Assembly (NCBI RefSeq): GCF_014171595.1
Contig: NZ_CP050451.1
Coordinates: forward strand, 4,836,001-4,900,000
Direction of reading: 5' to 3'
Length of the DNA: 64,000 nt
From: Massilia sp. Se16.2.3
GTDB lineage: Bacteria > Pseudomonadota > Gammaproteobacteria > Burkholderiales > Burkholderiaceae_D
This document shows, in pieces, positions 39,202 to 50,341 of this stretch. The translations under genes and the position numbers were made by a program. The notes under the pieces are model-generated. The model saw only the letters and a list, made by a program, of their open reading frames with translations, searched no databases and was not told the origin of the DNA. Every line of letters starts with the position of its first letter. Positions within the stretch are counted from its first letter, which is position 1.

Positions 39202-39533
39202 TTACATCTTCTTGCACTGGCGCAGTTCGCAGCGAGCCATGAACACCCTGCCGTCGGCGCACTGCAAGCGGTAGATCTCGACGGGGCCCGGCACCGTCAC
39301 CAGGCCGGCGCCCTGCCCCGTGCAGGCATTCTGGCGCGCCATCTGTTCCACGGTCGTCGAGGACACGCCGATGCGGTAAGGGATGCGCTCGATCGGCGTG
39401 CCGTTGGCATCGACGAGCCCGGGCGCCGGCTTGGCCGCCACAGCGGGCGGCGCGGGCGGCGCCTTCGGCTTTTTTTGAACATCGAACAGCCGCCCGGGGC
39501 AGCAATCATCACCAGTACCAGCACACGTTTCAT
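39202..39533 (-). CDS. Small lipoprotein (frameshifted)
   Basis: About 110 residues. The signal sequence MKRVLVLVMIAAPGGCSMFK has a cysteine at residue 16 in a lipobox-like setting. After a proline/alanine linker the second half reads VDANGTPIERIPYRIGVSST, VEQMARQNACTGQGAGLVTV and VEIYRLQCADGRVFMARCEL. The frame breaks in a run of seven A (rendered TTTTTTT near 39472); one more A restores a continuous product. Four cysteines in the C-terminal half suggest disulfides. No family was recognised. It lies just downstream of rpiA on the same strand (12-bp gap). Confidence 0.55.
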
Positions 39534-39545
39534 GGTCGCTCCGAA

Positions 39546-40223
39546 TCAGAAGGTCAGGGTCTTGACGCCGTCGGCGGTACCGAGCAGGCAGACGTTGGCG
39601 CCCTGCTGGGCGAAAAGGCCGACGGCGATCACGCCGACGATGCCGTTGATCTGCGTTTCCACACCCACCGGGTCGGCAATCTCCATGCCGGCCACGTCGA
39701 TGATCTCGCCGCCGTTGTCGGTAATGAAGGGATCATTGCCGCCCGCCTTCGTGCGCAGGCGCGGCTGGCCGCCGAGTTGCGCGAGCTTGCGCATGACGGC
39801 CGCGCGTGCCATCGGGATGACTTCGACCGGCAGCGGGAACTTGCCCAGCGTGTTCACCAGCTTCGAGCCGTCGGCAATGCAGACAAACCGCTTCGACACC
39901 GAGGCGACGATCTTCTCGCGCGTGAGCGCCGCGCCGCCGCCCTTGATCATCGCGCCCGCTGCGGTGATCTCGTCGGCGCCATCGATATAGACGGCGATCG
40001 ACTCGACATCGTTCAGGTCGAACACGGGAATGCCGTGGCCGCGCAGGCGCGCCGCGGTGGCTTCGGACGAAGCGACGGTGCCCTTGATGCGGTCCTTGAT
40101 CTTCGCCAGTTCGTCGATGAAGAAGTTCGCCGTCGAGCCGGTGCCGACGCCGATGATTTCGCCGTCGACCACGTAATCGATGGCCGCGCGCGCCACGGCT
40201 TGCTTGAGTTCGTCCTGAGTCAT
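39546..40223 (-). CDS. rpiA: Ribose-5-phosphate isomerase A
   Basis: 225 residues of normal length. Motifs: [18 protein letters not shown] (phosphate loop), [35 protein letters not shown] with the catalytic DGADE segment, and [21 protein letters not shown]-terminal [17 protein letters not shown] is also typical. It interconverts ribose-5-P and ribulose-5-P in the non-oxidative pentose phosphate pathway, complementing zwf and tal elsewhere in the window. No HexR-like site was seen upstream. Confidence 0.95.
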   Translation of the reverse strand: MTQDELKQAVARAAIDYVVDGEIIGVGTGSTANFFIDELAKIKDRIKGTVASSEATAARLRGHGIPVFDLNDVESIAVYIDGADEITAAGAMIKGGGAALTREKIVASVSKRFVCIADGSKLVNTLGKFPLPVEVIPMARAAVMRKLAQLGGQPRLRTKAGGNDPFITDNGGEIIDVAGMEIADPVGVETQINGIVGVIAVGLFAQQGANVCLLGTADGVKTLTF

Positions 40224-40371
40224 GATGTCCGCAATGGGAAATGTGGAAATGCAGACATTTTAACGGATCGGCCCTGCCCTTCCCCGTCTTTTGCGGACCT
40301 TCGACAAGGAGGCATCCGGCACCCTTTCGATTGCAGCGCGGCGCCGATCCGGGCGGGACGGAAAAGACGGC

Positions 40372-40869
40372 TCAGGCGCCCGGCGCAGGGCAAGTGGGAA
40401 CGGCGCGTTCGGACTGCCCGCTCGCGCCGATGCGGTGCACGCGAGCGACGCCCCGCCCTTCGCGCACCAGGCAGAAACGGGCGAGGTAATGCGTGGGGCG
40501 ATTGCCTGTCTGGCGCGTGTCGATCTGTACCTGGTAGACGACGCCTTCTGCCAGGGGAGCCGCCGCCGTCTGCGGCAAGGCCGGCACCCGCCCTCCGTAG
40601 GGGATGCACATGCTTGCATTGAGCGGGAAAGTCCGCTCGCGCGGCATCGCCATCTTCCACATCACCGTTCCGCCGGGCGCACTGACCTTCACCGACTGGA
40701 ACTCCGGGCCGCCGCCGCGGCGCTCCTCGTCCATCGCAATCGTGAAGCATGCGTTGCCATTCGCTCCCGCGCGTACCTCCGCCTCGCCGACACGGCCTGC
40801 GGCCTGCACCGGGAGCACAAGCTGGAAGACGGGGCATATGACGAGGAGTCGTGTCAGTAGACGCTTCAT
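40372..40869 (-). CDS. Secreted protein, unknown function
   Basis: 165 residues with a signal peptide (MKRLLTRLLVICPVFQLVLP then VQAA). The mature part has beta-like segments NACFTIAMDEERRGGGPEFQ, SVKVSAPGGTVMWKMAMPRE and GVVYQVQIDTRQTGNRPTH. Four cysteines (NACFTI, SMCIPY, RFCLV, PTCPAP) may form two disulfides. No family was recognised. It is transcribed alone, upstream of rpiA on the same strand, but separated by ~150 bp. Confidence 0.55.
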   Translation of the reverse strand: MKRLLTRLLVICPVFQLVLPVQAAGRVGEAEVRAGANGNACFTIAMDEERRGGGPEFQSVKVSAPGGTVMWKMAMPRERTFPLNASMCIPYGGRVPALPQTAAAPLAEGVVYQVQIDTRQTGNRPTHYLARFCLVREGRGVARVHRIGASGQSERAVPTCPAPGA

Positions 40870-40988
40870 GACCGTGTCGGAAAACAGGAAGGAGCGCCTA
40901 GCCTAAGGCCTGGTTGCACAGCAGTATTGAGCCGACTCAATGCAATCAGGGTAGACAGGCGCTGCTGTCCTGTGGCGTGGCAGACGCC

Positions 40989-41561
40989 CTACCCCAGACG
41001 GGCAATGCGCCCGGCCAGGCCGCGGTGGAGATGGTCGCGGCTGCCCGGATCGGCCAGGAAGCCAGCCAGCACCCGTTCGTACAGCGCCAGCGCGCCGCCG
41101 TAACGGCGCTGGCGCATCGCATCGGGTCGCTTCAAGAATTTCAGCACGAAGTAATCGGCCAGCAGGTCGCCCTGCGCTTCCATGTTGTAGTCCGCCAGGC
41201 TCGCATCCTCGTGCAGGTCGTAGTGGTACGGCAGCTTGATGCGGATGGCGCCGCGCAGGCGCACCGGGTAGCCCAGCTGGTGCTGCCAGACATGCACCAT
41301 TTCGTGCATGAACCAGTGCTGGCCGGTGATGTTCGCTTGAGAGTAGTCGTCGAGGAAGCAGGACTGATGGAAGTACATGCTGCCGTTCGGAGTCATGCAG
41401 CAGTTCTTCGGCTGGAAAGGCATGTAGCGCCGGCCGTGGATGCGCACGCGGCCGTAATCGACGGCATCGCGGAACAGCAGCGAGGCCATGGCGATTTCGC
41501 CTGCGCTGAGGGGGCGCCAGCGATGCACATGCGGACTGCGGGCACGGAGGACATTCTTCAT
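40989..41561 (-). CDS. HExxH zinc-metallopeptidase-like protein
   Basis: 190 residues starting MKNVLRARSPHVHRWRPLSA; a TTG at 41594 would add 11 residues. The zinc signature H-E-M-V-H sits in HWFMHEMVHVWQHQLGYPV near residue 92. NMEAQGDLLADYFVLKF downstream could supply a third (Glu) ligand. FHQSCFLDDYSQANITGQ precedes it. The form HEMVHVWQ resembles domains found in Vgr/Rhs-linked or DUF4157-type peptidases. There is no signal peptide, so it may act in the cytoplasm or be exported by a non-Sec route. No secretion genes lie nearby. Confidence 0.6.
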   Translation of the reverse strand: MKNVLRARSPHVHRWRPLSAGEIAMASLLFRDAVDYGRVRIHGRRYMPFQPKNCCMTPNGSMYFHQSCFLDDYSQANITGQHWFMHEMVHVWQHQLGYPVRLRGAIRIKLPYHYDLHEDASLADYNMEAQGDLLADYFVLKFLKRPDAMRQRRYGGALALYERVLAGFLADPGSRDHLHRGLAGRIARLG

Positions 41562-41662
41562 TGCTTGCTTGTACACGATTGAGAGGCTAGCCAATCTTAA
41601 TTGATGCAGGTCGGGAATACAGGTCGAAGTAGCCTCTCAGGCGCACGTCGCCACCGGGAACG

Positions 41663-42061
41663 TTATGGCACGTACACCATATGAACGGTCACGGCATATC
41701 CATTGTCTGCTTCCGATACCTGAACCTGCAATACGAGGTCGCTACGGCCCTCCTCTTCCGTCCAGAGATCGACAAGCGCATCCCAGTGACCGTTCATCCA
41801 GATGCAAACGGAGGTGTCCCATGATGCTTCTGGAAGCGGAAGCAGCGTCGCGCCGTAGTCCTCAATGTACTCGCGGATCTGGATAGCGGTGTCCTCGGAT
41901 ATCGGAGCCACGCCGCTCACCCGATCCGCAAGAGCGTAGTCTTGAAGAGCGAACGCATCGACGACGTTCTTCAGGACCGGCCGCCACGCCGACGGGATGA
42001 GCCCTTCGCTTGCGGAGTCTTTGCTTACCGGAACTTCCGTCTGCTCGGTATGTAGTCGCAT
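41663..42061 (-). CDS. DUF7668-like small acidic protein
   Basis: 132 residues, beginning MRLHTEQTEVPV after the likely ATG 42061 (TTG 42067 possible). The core reads PVLKNVVDAFALQDYALADR, IREYIEDYGATLLPLPEASW and WDALVDLWTEEEGRSDLVLQ, ending YAVTVHMVYVP. I associate this pattern with DUF7668, from memory. The acidic, small, cytoplasmic nature resembles immunity-type proteins, but no toxin partner is adjacent. Base composition is less GC-rich than the neighbours, which may hint at transfer. Confidence 0.5.
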   Translation of the reverse strand: MRLHTEQTEVPVSKDSASEGLIPSAWRPVLKNVVDAFALQDYALADRVSGVAPISEDTAIQIREYIEDYGATLLPLPEASWDTSVCIWMNGHWDALVDLWTEEEGRSDLVLQVQVSEADNGYAVTVHMVYVP

Positions 42062-42106
42062 TTCCAATGCCTCTATCTGCCTCTGCTGAAGTTGCGCCCG
42101 GAGCTG

Positions 42107-42688
42107 TTACTCCTGCCGCTCCGCCCGCTGCAACACGGCCCCCATCATCCTGCCGATATCCTTCCTGACCACGCCCGTGCCCACGATCCCCGGCACATCG
42201 AACTTCGGCGCGATGGTCGCGTTGTAAACGACGCGAGTGCCGCCCGCGCCGGGCACCGGTTTGAGCTCCCAGCTGGCGCGGAAGACCTTCATGTCGCCGT
42301 CAATCAGGCTGATATCGATGCGGTCGGGCGACGATTCCTGTACCTGCACGCGCAGGCGGATGGTCTGGCTGAAAAAGAGAAAACGGGCAGTGCCCAGCTG
42401 TTCGACGACGACCTTGTCGCCGCTACGCGAGACGACACGCGCGCTTTTCAGGTTGGGCAGGAATTCGGCCAGATGGTCGTAGTCGGTGAGGACGCGCCAG
42501 ACCGCGGCCCGGCTGGCCACCACCGTGCCGCTCGAGGCGATCTGGTAGACCTTGGCGCCCTCGCTGCCGTCGACGTGCTCCACCTTCAGGTCGAACGCGG
42601 GCGCGCCAGGCTGCGCTGCCGCGGAGGGAGAGCTCGAGGCGAGCAAGGCGCACCCGAGCAACAGCATGTTTAACAGGCGAAATAGCAT
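42107..42688 (-). CDS. Secreted SRPBCC/START-like (Coq10-type) lipid-binding protein
   Basis: 193 residues from ATG 42688, with a signal peptide (MLFRLLNMLLLGCALLASSS). The SRPBCC fold is indicated by VVASRAAVWRVLTDYDHLAE, FLPNLKSARVVSRSGDKVVV, SQTIRLRVQVQESSPDRIDI and FRASWELKPVPGAGGTRVVY. These proteins carry hydrophobic ligands such as polyketides or ubiquinone-like molecules. A periplasmic version could move lipids, but the ligand is unknown. A longer start at 42745 would bury the signal peptide, so I reject it. Confidence 0.7.
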   Translation of the reverse strand: MLFRLLNMLLLGCALLASSSPSAAAQPGAPAFDLKVEHVDGSEGAKVYQIASSGTVVASRAAVWRVLTDYDHLAEFLPNLKSARVVSRSGDKVVVEQLGTARFLFFSQTIRLRVQVQESSPDRIDISLIDGDMKVFRASWELKPVPGAGGTRVVYNATIAPKFDVPGIVGTGVVRKDIGRMMGAVLQRAERQE

Positions 42689-42827
42689 GCGCCGAGGGTA
42701 CCATGCTGATGGGCTCGCGTCATGCCATCGCAGCGCAGTGTTCATTGGCGGCGCCTGCGGGCAGGCGCCGCTTCAGTACCCGGGCAATACCTTGCGCAGC
42801 AAAGCATGCCCGGTGAAACGGATGACC

Positions 42828-43465
42828 TCAGGCCTGCTTGCGCAGCGCCGCCGCGGCCCGCGCCAGCTCGGTGATGCGGCCCCAGTCGCCCGCCAGCATC
42901 GCATCTTTCGGCGTCAGCCAGGAACCACCCACGCAGGCCACGTTTTTACAGGCGAGGAAGCTCGGCGCGGTATCGATCGAGATGCCGCCAGTCGGGCAGA
43001 AGGTCACGTCCGGCAGCGGACCGCCGATCGCGTTGAGCATGCCGACGCCGCCCGCCGGCACCGCCGGGAACAGCTTCAGCTGTTTAAAGCCCGCTTCGCG
43101 CGCCGCCATCACTTCCGACGGCGTCATCACGCCCGGCAGCAGCGGCAGGCCGCTCTTTTCGCCGCCTCGATCAGCGCCGGGGTCAGGCCGGGCGAGACGC
43201 CGAAGACCGCGCCGGCATCGCGTGCGGCGGCGAATTCGTCGCCTTGCGTCAGGGTGCCGACGCCGACAATCGCGCCTTCCACCTGCGCCATGTCGCGGAT
43301 CGCCTGCAGCCCGTGCGCGGTGCGCAGCGTCACTTCCAGCACGCGGATGCCGCCGGCCACCAGGGCTTTTGCGAGCGGCACGGCGTGGTCGGGATCGTCG
43401 ATCGCGATCACGGGGATCACGCTCGCCGAGCGCATGATGTCAAGTACGGTCATGGTCGTAGTCAT
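42828..43465 (-). CDS. eda: KDPG/KHG aldolase (frameshifted)
   Basis: About 212 residues. [40 protein letters not shown] (catalytic Glu) and the Schiff-base lysine region [14 protein letters not shown] are present. [12 protein letters not shown] and [20 protein letters not shown] follow. It splits 2-keto-3-deoxy-6-phosphogluconate into pyruvate and glyceraldehyde-3-P, the last Entner-Doudoroff step. One frame break near 43150 separates EAAKR from [16 protein letters not shown]; the missing base lies in CTCTTTTCGCC. The ATG is separated from the edd stop by 1 bp, so it is co-transcribed and probably coupled to edd. Confidence 0.9.
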
Positions 43466-43466
43466 C

Positions 43467-45386
<1,920 letters not shown>

Positions 45387-45410
45387 AATCGTTCCTTCGA
45401 AATTGTATTC

Positions 45411-45425
45411 TGAAATTTTACTACA
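45411..45425. promoter_or_regulatory. HexR-like operator of edd-eda
   Basis: TGAAATTTTACTACA; the reverse complement TGTAGTAAAATTTCA fits the HexR palindrome TGTARTAAATTTACA closely. It lies 25 bp upstream of the edd start, where a bound repressor would block initiation. HexR is encoded in the same cluster. Confidence 0.65.
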
Positions 45426-45482
45426 AAATGGGAATGGGGTTGTGGCGAGGTCTCGCTTTTCGACTTGCAGCCGTGCTATACG

Positions 45483-45582
45483 GCGTGGACACGAGTGTCC
45501 ACCCTACGGTGTGCCGCCTGCCGAGGTACAAAATAGTGTCGTTGGCGCCCGCGTAACGTAGGGTGGGCACTCGTGCCCACGC
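45483..45582. repeat. Inverted pair of GTAGGGTGGNC palindromes
   Basis: GCGTGGACACGAGTGTCC-ACCCTACG (45483-45508) and CGTAGGGTGGGC-ACTCGT-GCCCACGC (45557-45582) are two palindromic units in opposite orientation. They lie between edd and pgi. The left copy differs by two paired changes (GGAC/GTCC for GGGC/GCCC), keeping its hairpin. Confidence 0.65.
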
Positions 45583-45667
45583 GGGCTGACGACGTGATCA
45601 ATCGAACACTTTTACGATAGAACGTTTGCATTCGGATTACACGCCACGAATTCTCGCTCAGGCATTA

Positions 45668-45682
45668 CGTAGTGAATTTACG
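45668..45682. promoter_or_regulatory. HexR-like operator of pgi
   Basis: CGTAGTGAATTTACG is a near-palindrome matching TGTAGTAAATTTACA at 12 of 15 positions. It lies 44 bp before the pgi ATG. TATCAT at about 45694 could be the -10. Confidence 0.6.
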
Positions 45683-45726
45683 GACGATTCCTGTATCATT
45701 CGATAATCTGTCTAAAACAACATCGC

Positions 45727-47379
45727 ATGCTCAACATGACCGCCATCCCACTGACCAGTACGACCAGTTTCCAGGCCCTCGAAACCCATGCCGTAGAGGC
45801 GGAAGACTGGCAGATGCGCAGCCTGTTCGCGGCTGATCCGCAGCGCTTCGAGCGCATGTCGATCGAGGCCGCCGGCCTGTTCCTAGACTATTCAAAAAAC
45901 CGCCTTGACGGGCGCACGCTTGAACTGCTGGCAGCGCTGGCGCGCGAGCGCGGCGTGGAGGCCCGGCGCGACGCGATGTTCGCGGGCGAAAAGATCAACA
46001 ACACCGAAAACCGCGCCGTCCTGCACACCGCCCTGCGCGCCCCGCGCGACCAGCAATTGACCGTGGACGGCCAGGATGTGAGTGGCGACGTGCATGCCGT
46101 ACTGGCCCGCATCAAGACGTTTACGGACGCGGTGCGCAGCGGCGAATGGCTGGGCCATACCGGCAAACCGATCACCGACATCGTCAACATCGGCATCGGC
46201 GGCTCCGACCTTGGTCCGAAAATGGTTTGCCTGGCGCTGCGCCAGTACAGCCACCCGCGCCTGAAGATGCATTTTGTGTCGAACGTCGACGGCCACGACA
46301 TGGACGCCGCGCTGGAACAGGTGAACCCGGAAACCACGCTCTTCATCATTGCCTCGAAAACCTTCACCACGGCCGAGACCATGATGAACGCCCAAACCGC
46401 GCGCGTGTGGTTCCTGCACGATGCGCCGGAAGAGGCCTTGGCGAAACACTTCGTCGCGGTCTCGACCAATGTGGAAGCAATTAAAACCTTCGGCATCGAC
46501 CCGGCCAACATGTTCCCGTTCTGGGACTGGGTGGGCGGGCGTTATTCGGTGTGGTCAGCGATCGGCCTGCCGGTCGCGCTGGCGGTCGGCTTCGGCTACT
46601 TCAGCGATTTCCTGGCCGGCGCCCACGCCATGGACCAGCACTTCCGCACGGCACCTGTCGAGCAGAACATGCCGATGCTGCTGGCCCTGGTCGGCTTCTG
46701 GAACCGCCAGTTCCTCGGCGCCAGCTCGGTCACGATCGCCCCCTACCACCAGGACCTGAACCGTTTCCCGGCCTACCTGCAGCAGCTCGACATGGAGAGC
46801 AACGGCAAGCGCGTCACGCGCGATGGCGAACCGGTGGACACGCCGACCTGCCCCGCCATCTGGGGCGAGCCCGGCACCAACGGCCAGCATGCTTACTTCC
46901 AGCTGCTGCACCAGGGCACCGACGTGACGCCGATCGACTTCATCGCCGCGCTGCGCCCCGCGCACGAACTGCAGAACCACCATACGGCGCTGCTGGCGAA
47001 CTGCTTCGCCCAGTCGGAAGCCTTCATGAAGGGCAAGACGATCGACGAGGTGCGCGAAGACCTGCAACAGCAAGGCCTGTCCCTTGCCGAGATCGAGCGC
47101 CTGGCGCCCCATAAGACCTTCCCCGGGAACCGTCCGAGCAACACCATCCTGATGGAATACCTGACGCCCGCCACGCTGGGTGCCCTGATCGCGCTGTACG
47201 AACACAAGACCTTTGTGCAGGGTGTCATCTGGGACCTGAACAGTTTCGACCAGTGGGGCGTGGAACTGGGCAAGGTGCTGGCCAAGCAGGTCGAGGCGGA
47301 ACTGAAGGGAGAGGCGCGGCTTGACGCGCACGACAGCTCCACCAATGGCCTGATCGCCCGTGCCAAGGCGGCGGTGTAA
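45727..47379 (+). CDS. pgi: Glucose-6-phosphate isomerase
   Basis: 550 residues; intact. Signature segments: [100 protein letters not shown] and [20 protein letters not shown]. It interconverts glucose-6-P and fructose-6-P. ATG 45727 is used; ATG 45736 (MTAIPL) is possible. No clear Shine-Dalgarno is present. It is coupled to the gluconolactonase-like gene by TAATG and preceded by a HexR-like site. Confidence 0.95.
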   Translation: MLNMTAIPLTSTTSFQALETHAVEAEDWQMRSLFAADPQRFERMSIEAAGLFLDYSKNRLDGRTLELLAALARERGVEARRDAMFAGEKINNTENRAVLHTALRAPRDQQLTVDGQDVSGDVHAVLARIKTFTDAVRSGEWLGHTGKPITDIVNIGIGGSDLGPKMVCLALRQYSHPRLKMHFVSNVDGHDMDAALEQVNPETTLFIIASKTFTTAETMMNAQTARVWFLHDAPEEALAKHFVAVSTNVEAIKTFGIDPANMFPFWDWVGGRYSVWSAIGLPVALAVGFGYFSDFLAGAHAMDQHFRTAPVEQNMPMLLALVGFWNRQFLGASSVTIAPYHQDLNRFPAYLQQLDMESNGKRVTRDGEPVDTPTCPAIWGEPGTNGQHAYFQLLHQGTDVTPIDFIAALRPAHELQNHHTALLANCFAQSEAFMKGKTIDEVREDLQQQGLSLAEIERLAPHKTFPGNRPSNTILMEYLTPATLGALIALYEHKTFVQGVIWDLNSFDQWGVELGKVLAKQVEAELKGEARLDAHDSSTNGLIARAKAAV

Positions 47380-48290
47380 TGATGGGCGCCGACATGAAAT
47401 CCCTGAAATTCGAGGTCGTCCATCACGAGCCGATGCAGGTCGGCGAATGCCCTCTCTGGCACGATGTGGAATCGGCCCTGTACTGGGTCGACATCAACGG
47501 CCTGACGGTCAACCGCGTGCACCCGGCCAGCGGCAAATTCTCGAGCTGGACGATGGCCTCGGAACCATCGGCCATCGCGGCGGACGACGACAACAACCTG
47601 GTCGTGGCGACGCGCCTGGGTTTCGTGCGCCTCAATACAACCAGCGGAGCGATGACCGACATCTGCCCGGCGCCGTACGACACGAAGATTGTCCGCTTCA
47701 ACGACGGCCGCGTCGATCCGCAGGGCCGTTTCTGGGTCGGCACCATGTACGAGCCGCGCGACAAGCCGATGGCGGAAATGTACGTGCTCGAACGCGACGC
47801 GTTGCACCTGGCCTGGTCGGGCAACATGACCAATTCGAACGGCCTGGCCTGGAGCCTTGACGGACGCGCCATGTTCCATGCCGACACCACCAGCCACCGC
47901 ATCGACCGCTACGATTTCGATGCCGCCAGCGGCACGCCGGCGAACGGCCGCACCCTGCTGAGCTTTTCGACCGACAAGACTGCCGCCGACTATGGTGGTC
48001 GCCCGGACGGCGCCACGGTCGACAGCGAAGGAAACTATTGGGTGGCGATGTTCGAGGGCGGCCGGCTGCTGAAGCTCTCGCCCGAAGGCGAACTGCTGCG
48101 CGAGATCCCGCTGCCGGTGCGCTGCCCGACCGCCGTTGCCTTCGGCGGCGCCGACCTGCGCACGCTGTACATCACCAGCGCCAGCCATGGTCGCTCGGCC
48201 GCCGAGGTCGCGCAGTATCCGTTGACGGGCAAGGTGCTGTCGCTGCGGGTGGATGTGCCGGGAGTGGTCAGCGCCGACTACCGGCGCTGA
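47379..48290 (+). CDS. SMP-30/gluconolactonase-family lactonase
   Basis: 303 residues forming a six-bladed propeller. Metal-binding residues expected in SMP-30 enzymes are seen: Glu in QVGECPLWHD near residue 23, Asn in MTNSNGLAWS near 150, and Asp in GGRPDGATVDSEGNYW near 209. ALYWVDINGLTVNRVHPASG is also typical. The start ATG overlaps the pgi stop (TAATG). Placed between pgi and zwf, it may hydrolyse gluconolactone or 6-phosphogluconolactone. No pgl gene is seen beside zwf, so I infer (not proven) that it fills the 6-phosphogluconolactonase step. Confidence 0.82.
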   Translation: MMGADMKSLKFEVVHHEPMQVGECPLWHDVESALYWVDINGLTVNRVHPASGKFSSWTMASEPSAIAADDDNNLVVATRLGFVRLNTTSGAMTDICPAPYDTKIVRFNDGRVDPQGRFWVGTMYEPRDKPMAEMYVLERDALHLAWSGNMTNSNGLAWSLDGRAMFHADTTSHRIDRYDFDAASGTPANGRTLLSFSTDKTAADYGGRPDGATVDSEGNYWVAMFEGGRLLKLSPEGELLREIPLPVRCPTAVAFGGADLRTLYITSASHGRSAAEVAQYPLTGKVLSLRVDVPGVVSADYRR

Positions 48291-48293
48291 CGC

Positions 48294-48589
48294 GTAGGGT
48301 GGTCGGCTCCACCCCGCTTCGTGCATTGACGTGGCGTGTGCGCCGCCCACGCGTTCAACCGGCGCATGCAGGGCCGCTCCCCTCACAAGGTCCGCCTTTC
48401 CTTCGTGCGAGGCCGCGACATATCGGGCGAACGTTGAACGCGTAGTTCAACAATCCTTGAGACGACGCGGTCCTGCATAAGGAGGAATCGGCCCTGTGAA
48501 GCAGCGCGATCGTCATGCGGCTGTTAAACGCGTGGGCGGCGCATATGTAGTCGTCGATCATATCGTCGGGTGGAGCCGACCACCCTACG
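48294..48589. repeat. Long nested inverted-repeat element before zwf
   Basis: The 296-bp element has perfect 22-bp ends (48294-48315 and 48568-48589, beginning CGTAGGGTGGTCGG). A middle pair of 20 bp follows (48341-48360 and 48523-48542, 19/20). A central hairpin GTTGAAC-GCGTA-GTTCAAC lies at 48433-48451. The three nested palindromes could fold into one long branched hairpin. No protein frame of note is inside. Confidence 0.65.
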
Positions 48590-48710
48590 CCGTGACTCAT
48601 CCCACTCCCACCCACCAGAAGAGGCGCGCCCTACCTCCCTCTCTTGTGGCACCATCAACCCGCGCCACGCCGCAATTACGTAGTAGAGTTTCTTGCCAAG
48701 AGCATATTCA

Positions 48711-48725
48711 TGTAGTAAATTTACA
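48711..48725. promoter_or_regulatory. HexR-like operator of zwf
   Basis: TGTAGTAAATTTACA is the best HexR-type palindrome in the window, 38 bp before the zwf ATG. A weaker look-alike (ACGTAGTAGAGTTTC) lies 34 bp further upstream, so HexR may bind two sites. Confidence 0.7.
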
Positions 48726-48763
48726 TCAATAGCTCCTTCTCCTCTTTGCGAACCGAATACACC

Positions 48764-50239
48764 ATGGCTCTTCTTGACTTCGACCTCGTCTTCTTTGGCG
48801 GCAGCGGCGACCTTTCCATGCGCAAGCTGTTGCCGGCAATGTATGCGCGCGATGTCGCCAACGACCTGCCGCCGACCGCGCGCATCATCTGCGTCGGGCG
48901 CGACGCGAGTTCGCAGGAAGCCTTCCTCGACTTCGTCGACACGCACTCGAAGCAGCACATCAAGGACCAGGACAGCATCGATGTGCAGAAGTGGCAGAGC
49001 TTCCTGCAACGCATCACCTATGTCGCCCTCGATGCGACGAACGTGAAGACCTATGCCCCACTGGTCGACGCCTTGCGCCAGGACGATGCGATCACGCGCG
49101 TGTACTACCTCGCCACCCCGCCCCACCTGTTCGCGCAGATCTGCGACAACCTCGCCGAAACCGGCCTGGCGACGCCAAATTCGCGCGTGGTGCTGGAAAA
49201 GCCCCTGGGCCGCGACCTGGAATCGGCCAAGCAGATCAACCTCGACGTCGGCAAGGTGTTCGCCGAATCGCAGATCTACCGGATCGACCATTACCTGGGC
49301 AAGGAAACCGTGCAGAACCTGCTGGCGCTGCGCTTCGGGAACGTGCTGTTCGAGCCGCTGTGGCGGCGCGAATGGATTTCCGACGTGCAGATCACCATCG
49401 CCGAGAAGATCGGCGTCGGCAACCGCCTCGGCTACTACGACACCTCGGGCGCCCTGCGCGACATGCTGCAGAACCACCTGCTGCAACTGCTGTGTATCGT
49501 GGCGATGGAGCCGCCCACCTCGATTTCGCCGGACGCCGTGCGCGACGCCAAGCTGCAGGTACTGCGTTCGCTGAAGCGCTTCACCCCGACCACGCTGGCC
49601 CAGAACATCGTGCGCGGCCAGTACCGCGCCGGCTATGTCGACGGCCAGCCGGTGCCGGGCTACCGCGACGAGCCGGACGCGCCGAAACAGTCGAAGACCG
49701 AAACTTTCGTGGCCATGAAGGCCGAGATCGACACCTGGCGCTGGGCCGGGGTGCCCTTCTACCTGCGCACCGGCAAACGCATGGCCGACCGCCTGGCCGA
49801 GATCGTGGTGCGCTTCAAGCCGATCCCGCATTCGATCTTCAACCAGCCGACGTCGAGCTTCCAGCCGAACAGCTTGGTCATCCGCCTGCAGCCCGACGAG
49901 GGCCTGTCGCTGAACCTGATGGCAAAGACGCCAGGCGACTCCATGCGCCTCAAACAGGCCGAACTCGAACTCGATTTCCGCGAGCAGTTCAAGGCGCCGC
50001 GCATGGAAGCCTACGAGCGCCTGCTGCTCGATGTGCTGCGCGGCCAGCTGACCCTGTTCATGCGCGGCGACGAGCTGGAGGCGGCCTGGGAATGGGTCGA
50101 GCCGATCCTGGACCACTGGGAGCAGGACGACAGCACGCCGGTGCCGTATGCATCCGGCACCTGGGGTCCGGCGGCATCGTCGGCGCTCATTGGGCGCGAC
50201 GGCTTGCAGTGGCGCGAAGAAGCGTTGCCCGAAGACTAA
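48764..50239 (+). CDS. zwf: Glucose-6-phosphate 1-dehydrogenase
   Basis: 491 residues; intact. The NADP-binding loop is LVFFGGSGDLSMRKLLPAMY and the active-site signature is YRIDHYLGKETVQNLLALRF. VVLEKPLGRDLESAKQIN, TETFVAMKAEIDTWRWAGVP and FYLRTGKRMADRLAEIVVRF follow. It oxidises glucose-6-P to 6-phosphogluconolactone, the entry to the Entner-Doudoroff and pentose phosphate routes. ATG 48764 is chosen; the reading frame extends to TTG 48746. Its last residues (LPED then TAA) are the same as the end of each 32-codon unit in the tandem repeat that follows after exactly 2 bp. Confidence 0.95.
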   Translation: MALLDFDLVFFGGSGDLSMRKLLPAMYARDVANDLPPTARIICVGRDASSQEAFLDFVDTHSKQHIKDQDSIDVQKWQSFLQRITYVALDATNVKTYAPLVDALRQDDAITRVYYLATPPHLFAQICDNLAETGLATPNSRVVLEKPLGRDLESAKQINLDVGKVFAESQIYRIDHYLGKETVQNLLALRFGNVLFEPLWRREWISDVQITIAEKIGVGNRLGYYDTSGALRDMLQNHLLQLLCIVAMEPPTSISPDAVRDAKLQVLRSLKRFTPTTLAQNIVRGQYRAGYVDGQPVPGYRDEPDAPKQSKTETFVAMKAEIDTWRWAGVPFYLRTGKRMADRLAEIVVRFKPIPHSIFNQPTSSFQPNSLVIRLQPDEGLSLNLMAKTPGDSMRLKQAELELDFREQFKAPRMEAYERLLLDVLRGQLTLFMRGDELEAAWEWVEPILDHWEQDDSTPVPYASGTWGPAASSALIGRDGLQWREEALPED

Positions 50240-50341
50240 AAATGGCAACGCAAGGAGTCCGGCCAAGCTTGGCCAGACCGTTCCGCAGGCGCATTGCGAT
50301 GCAATGCGAAACCCTGCTTCACCGCTCCCGGAAGATTAATA

